From NCBI GenBank assembly GCA_017935565.1, contig JAGBHK010000023.1, forward strand, positions 1 through 46,846: 46,846 bases of DNA, read 5' to 3'. The notes beneath the pieces were generated by a model, which had not been told where the DNA came from, ran no database searches, and worked only from the letters and a program-made list of their open reading frames with translations. Of this stretch, positions 44,519 to 46,846 are shown in pieces (position 1 is the first letter of the stretch; every line of letters begins with the position of its first letter). This DNA comes from Lachnospiraceae bacterium. Its GTDB lineage: Bacteria > Bacillota > Clostridia > Lachnospirales > Lachnospiraceae. The translations under genes and the position numbers were made by a program.

Positions 44519-44597
44519 AATAAATAACCTCCGTTTTTTCTCGCCTTGTATGTATATTTTCTACATTAGGGAGTAAGCCGTAAGACATAGGTTATCA

Positions 44598-44630
44598 TAA
44601 AGAAAGAGGCACCTCTTATGAAGTACCTCT
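44598..44630 (-). terminator. Terminator between paralogues 2 and 1
   Basis: On the minus strand AGAGGTAC (44630-44623) pairs with GTGCCTCT (44612-44605), with one G-T pair, followed by TTCTTT. The conserved leader of paralogue 1 begins right after it, leaving little room for a separate promoter. Confidence 0.6.
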
Positions 44631-44663
44631 AATAAACTTATTGTTTAATTTTGTTTACTGAAA

Positions 44664-45470
44664 TTATTCAGCAACTGTTCTTCTTTTTAATACAACTACT
44701 ACAGAAACTGCAGCTACTGCAAGAAGAAGACCTACCATTGTAGAATCACCTGTATCTGGTGTTGTAGCGCCAGCGTTTGAACCAGCGTTTGAATCAGCAT
44801 TTGAATCATTATCAGCGTTATCACCGGCATTGTTGTTAGCATCATTATTTGTGTTTGAGTCATCGTTTGATGATGTATTATTTGTAAATGAAATATTTGA
44901 GAACTTTGCCTGATCACCGAACATTGTAAGTTCAATCTTATCTGGAACATCTACAGTACCAAATGAAAAATCAGCTTTAAACTCATGACCATCTTCAAAT
45001 TTTGCTGAATACTTAAAAGCGTCGCCTGTTCTTACTAAATTAATTTCCACATCAGAACCTACACAGTCCTCTAACCATTCTGCCCATTCTGCATCATCTG
45101 CACAAGCACCAGTCCATGTAGCTACTAATTTAGAATTAGCTGTCTCACCAGCAGCTGGGAATGTCTTACCAAATGTAGGACCATTTGTAAATGCGAACGC
45201 ATCTGCTCTAATGCTAAGGAAATCGTAATCTGCTGAATCACCTGTTCTAAACTCAATTACATAGTTTAACCAGTTAGATGCACCAACTGCATCAATTGTG
45301 AATTTGTATGTAACATCAAAATCACCTGTTAATTCTTCATCACCCGCATTGCTTGGCTTAGCCCAACCAGCTGAGTTGTCAAGAGAAGTAGCTGTTTCAC
45401 CGAATACAGAAAGTGCACTAGAAACAACCATTACTGCTGCTAAAGCAACTGTTAAAAGTTTCTTCTTCAT
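44664..45470 (-). CDS. Cell-wall-anchored surface protein, tandem paralogue 2
   Basis: The 268-residue protein has the same layout as paralogue 1: signal peptide ending near SVFG, a beta-rich domain (about 27-200) with the motif SIRADAFAF, an Asn/Asp/Ser-rich linker (NNDANNNAGDNADNDSN) and the sortase signal TTPDTGDSTMVG with a helix and KRRTVAE. The middle domain is clearly diverged from its neighbours, while both ends are almost identical, a pattern that suggests gene conversion or shuffling of ends. The 5' part (45393-45522) is the exact reverse complement of 46717-46846, the start of the fourth copy. The ligand of the middle domain is unknown. Confidence 0.85.
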   Translation of the reverse strand: MKKKLLTVALAAVMVVSSALSVFGETATSLDNSAGWAKPSNAGDEELTGDFDVTYKFTIDAVGASNWLNYVIEFRTGDSADYDFLSIRADAFAFTNGPTFGKTFPAAGETANSKLVATWTGACADDAEWAEWLEDCVGSDVEINLVRTGDAFKYSAKFEDGHEFKADFSFGTVDVPDKIELTMFGDQAKFSNISFTNNTSSNDDSNTNNDANNNAGDNADNDSNADSNAGSNAGATTPDTGDSTMVGLLLAVAAVSVVVVLKRRTVAE

Positions 45471-45548
45471 AATAAATAACCTCCGTTTTTTCTCGCCTTG
45501 TATGTATATTTTCTACATTAGGGAGTAAGCCGTAAGACATAGGTTGTC

Positions 45549-45582
45549 ATAAAGAAAGAGGTACCTCTTACGAAGTACCTCT
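45549..45582 (-). terminator. Terminator between paralogues 3 and 2
   Basis: On the minus strand AGAGGTAC (45582-45575) pairs with GTACCTCT (45564-45557), followed by TTCTTT, the same hairpin as after the other copies. Confidence 0.65.
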
Positions 45583-45615
45583 AATAAACTTATTGTTTAA
45601 TTTTGTTTATTGAAA

Positions 45616-46434
45616 TTATTCAGCAACTGTTCTTCTCTTTAATACAACTACTACAGAAACTGCAGCTACTGCAAGAAGAAGACCTACCATTGTAGAATCA
45701 CCTGTATCTGGTGTTGTAGAACCTGAGTTTGAATCAGCGTTTGAATCATTATCAGCGTTATCACCGGCATTGTTGTTAGCATCATCATTTGTGTTTGAAT
45801 CATCGTTTGATGAACCAAATGTTGCAGAAACGAGTTCCATCTTACCACCATCAGCACCAATCTGGAATGCAAGGTCTGAAGGAACGCCTTCTGAATATAC
45901 TAATGTATAAGTTTCTTTTGCAGATGCATCAGAAGCAAATGTAATATCAAATGTAACTGTGTTAGCATCTGTCTTCTTAGCAACAACTGTTACAGTTGTA
46001 TCATCTGTTAATGCGTGCCAATCAAAGTTAGTATCTGCCCAATCCCATGAGATTGTAGGTGTAATTGTAGGTACATTTGTACCTTCACCATATGTCCAAG
46101 AAAAAGCATCAGCTCTCATTGTAGCACCCTTAGTTGTTTCTGTAGCGATTGTTTCAACAACAAAGTTATCCCAAGTATCATATTCAGTACCGAACTTATC
46201 GCCATTACCATTGTCTACGCTATCTGTGAAAGCGTCATTCTTAAATACTACTGTAACACCTTCTTCGTTGATAGGGAATGTAACCCCTGTTCCAGCAGAA
46301 TTCCATGCTGCAGAACCGTCTGCTACTTTACCTGTAAAAGTTGTATCAGCTTCTACTAATTCTGCCATTGCAGAAAATGCGCTAGAAACAACCATTACTG
46401 CTGCTAAAGCAACTGTTAAAAGTTTCTTCTTCAT
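45616..46434 (-). CDS. Cell-wall-anchored surface protein, tandem paralogue 3
   Basis: With ATG 46434 the product has 272 residues: signal peptide (to about SAMA), a beta-rich domain at about 27-205 with TMRADAFSWTYG, a linker nearly identical to that of paralogue 2, and the sortase signal TTPDTGDSTMVG with a hydrophobic helix and KRRTVAE. The frame stays open for 27 codons upstream because a one-base deletion in the leader (GCCTTTATG instead of GCCTTGTATG on the plus strand) brings it into phase. That extension is the conserved untranslated leader, and the strong GGAGG belongs to ATG 46434. It heads the tandem array of three, and no good promoter pointing left was found upstream of it. Confidence 0.85.
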   Translation of the reverse strand: MKKKLLTVALAAVMVVSSAFSAMAELVEADTTFTGKVADGSAAWNSAGTGVTFPINEEGVTVVFKNDAFTDSVDNGNGDKFGTEYDTWDNFVVETIATETTKGATMRADAFSWTYGEGTNVPTITPTISWDWADTNFDWHALTDDTTVTVVAKKTDANTVTFDITFASDASAKETYTLVYSEGVPSDLAFQIGADGGKMELVSATFGSSNDDSNTNDDANNNAGDNADNDSNADSNSGSTTPDTGDSTMVGLLLAVAAVSVVVVLKRRTVAE

Positions 46435-46463
46435 AATAAATAACCTCCGTTTTTTCTCGCCTT
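46382..46463. repeat. Left arm of an 82-bp perfect inverted repeat
   Basis: This stretch, covering the leader end, ribosome-binding site and first codons of paralogue 3, is the exact reverse complement of 46740-46821 in paralogue 4. The 276 bp between the arms hold the consensus promoter. Confidence 0.9.
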
Positions 46464-46661
46464 TATGTATATTTGTTACATTAGGGAGTAAGCCGTAAGA
46501 CATAGGGATTAGCAATAGAAATATGTCGAAACAAGTTGAAGATTTAAATGTAAAAACAGAACATTAACGTGGGTTTAGGTTAGTAAAAGGACACTTTGGA
46601 TAAAATGCTGATTTGAATTATAAAAATAATGAATAATTTATTAAAAAATAATAAAAAAAAG
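46464..46661. other. Intergenic region between head-to-head paralogues
   Basis: Most of this AT-rich stretch has no reading frame, hairpin or repeat that I can support. Its left end (to about 46506) is the upstream part of the leader of paralogue 3. No TTGACA/TATAAT-like pair facing left was found, in contrast to the strong right-facing promoter at 46662. Confidence 0.6.
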
Positions 46662-46690
46662 TTGACAAGATTGTGATATGGATATATAAT
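46662..46690 (+). promoter_or_regulatory. Consensus sigma-A promoter facing paralogue 4
   Basis: TTGACA (46662-46667) and TATAAT (46685-46690) are both perfect and 17 bp apart. The transcript should start near 46697, giving a leader of about 72 nt before ATG 46769. It is the best promoter in the window and lies inside the segment bounded by the 82-bp inverted repeat. Confidence 0.9.
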
Positions 46691-46739
46691 ACAAAGGAAA
46701 TGAAAAAAGATGTATGCCTAATGTAGAAAATATACATAC

Positions 46740-46821
46740 AAGGCGAGAAAAAACGGAGGTTATTTATTATGAAGAAGAAACTTTTAACAGTTGCTTTAGC
46801 AGCAGTAATGGTTGTTTCTAG
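46740..46821. repeat. Right arm of the 82-bp perfect inverted repeat
   Basis: This is the exact reverse complement of 46382-46463. A longer stretch around it, 46717-46846, is also the exact reverse complement of 45393-45522 in paralogue 2, so the identity runs to the window edge. Confidence 0.9.
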
Positions 46822-46846
46822 TGCACTTTCTGTATTCGGTGAAACA
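46769..46846 (+). CDS. Surface protein paralogue 4, 5' part only
   Basis: Twenty-six codons are present before the window ends: the signal peptide MKKKLLTVALAAVMVV followed by SSALSVFGET, identical to paralogue 2 at both protein and DNA level. The leader has the same GGAGG nine bases before the ATG. It is in head-to-head orientation to the tandem array and is the only copy with a clear consensus promoter of its own. The rest of the gene, including its binding domain, lies outside the window. Confidence 0.85.
   Translation, partial: MKKKLLTVALAAVMVVSSALSVFGET

Noticed and set aside
44397-44588. Possible leader peptide starting MSYGLLPNV before the surface-protein genes
   Set aside because: The same ATG occurs before copies 1 to 3, but a one-base difference in copy 3 changes the frame relative to the main gene, copy 4 lacks it, and it has no ribosome-binding site. 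The leader is conserved as nucleotides, not as a peptide.
45959-46498. Long open frame (179 codons) on the plus strand
   Set aside because: It lies wholly antisense to paralogue 3, has no ribosome-binding site, and its open state follows from the Thr/Ser/Asp-rich codon pattern of the real gene.

Overview
The window is low-GC DNA from an anaerobic, probably spore-lineage Firmicute, most likely a member of the Lachnospiraceae. The pointers are a Re-type citrate synthase of the isopropylmalate-synthase fold, an NADP-type glutamate dehydrogenase, CotH and SpoVB-like proteins, a DUF5688 protein, surface proteins with a PxTGD sortase signal, and strong AGGAGG ribosome-binding sites. The genus cannot be fixed from the sequence. 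Both ends run into repeats (an IS1182-type transposase palindrome at the left, a surface-protein paralogue at the right), so the window may be a whole contig broken at repeats.

Layout. 1-420: a 116-bp perfect inverted repeat built from the 5' end of an IS1182-family transposase. 421-3723 (-): lipoprotein, a sigma factor with a large extra C-terminal region, and rlmH. 3867-4709 (+): zinc-ribbon membrane protein. 4776-8374 (-): degenerate HD-GYP protein, yebC and a CNNM/CorC transporter-like protein, then mazF without a visible antitoxin. 8481-12418 (-): alr, nnrD/E, a coiled-coil protein and rex, reading as one operon that runs rex to mazF. 12571-18035 (+): ABC-F ATPase followed by a CotH kinase, a 28-residue membrane microprotein, a VTC-domain protein and DUF4956, all closely spaced. 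18114-20175 (-): Re-citrate synthase and a GntR/FCD regulator, with a palindromic operator candidate lying on the -10 box.

20286-20460 is a run of consecutive hairpins, part of which recurs at 43602. 20477-28479 (-): an operon nifS - mnmA - SNF2 helicase - dCache/PAS sensor - D-Ala-D-Ala carboxypeptidase. 28565-30088 (+): SpoVB-like flippase. 30075-37377 (-): rluF - ligA - metA - sirohaem/ferredoxin protein - FecBCD-type ABC importer, with small gaps throughout. 37568-39259 (+): membrane diguanylate cyclase. 39354-41552 (-): gdhA and a membrane-anchored NTF2-like protein.

From the tRNA-Arg(CCG) at 41661 to the right edge the content becomes accessory. It holds a GNAT-like protein with a 57-residue partner, a DUF5688 protein, and three tandem paralogous cell-wall-anchored proteins, with the start of a fourth in head-to-head orientation. 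The most interesting arrangement is at 46382-46846. An 82-bp perfect inverted repeat (leader plus signal-peptide codons) flanks a 276-bp segment that carries one consensus promoter, so inversion would redirect transcription from the fourth copy to the tandem array. Other leads are the GNAT/57-residue pair, the CotH-VTC-DUF4956 cluster with its microprotein, the sigma factor with an extra domain, and the HD-GYP protein that has lost metal ligands.
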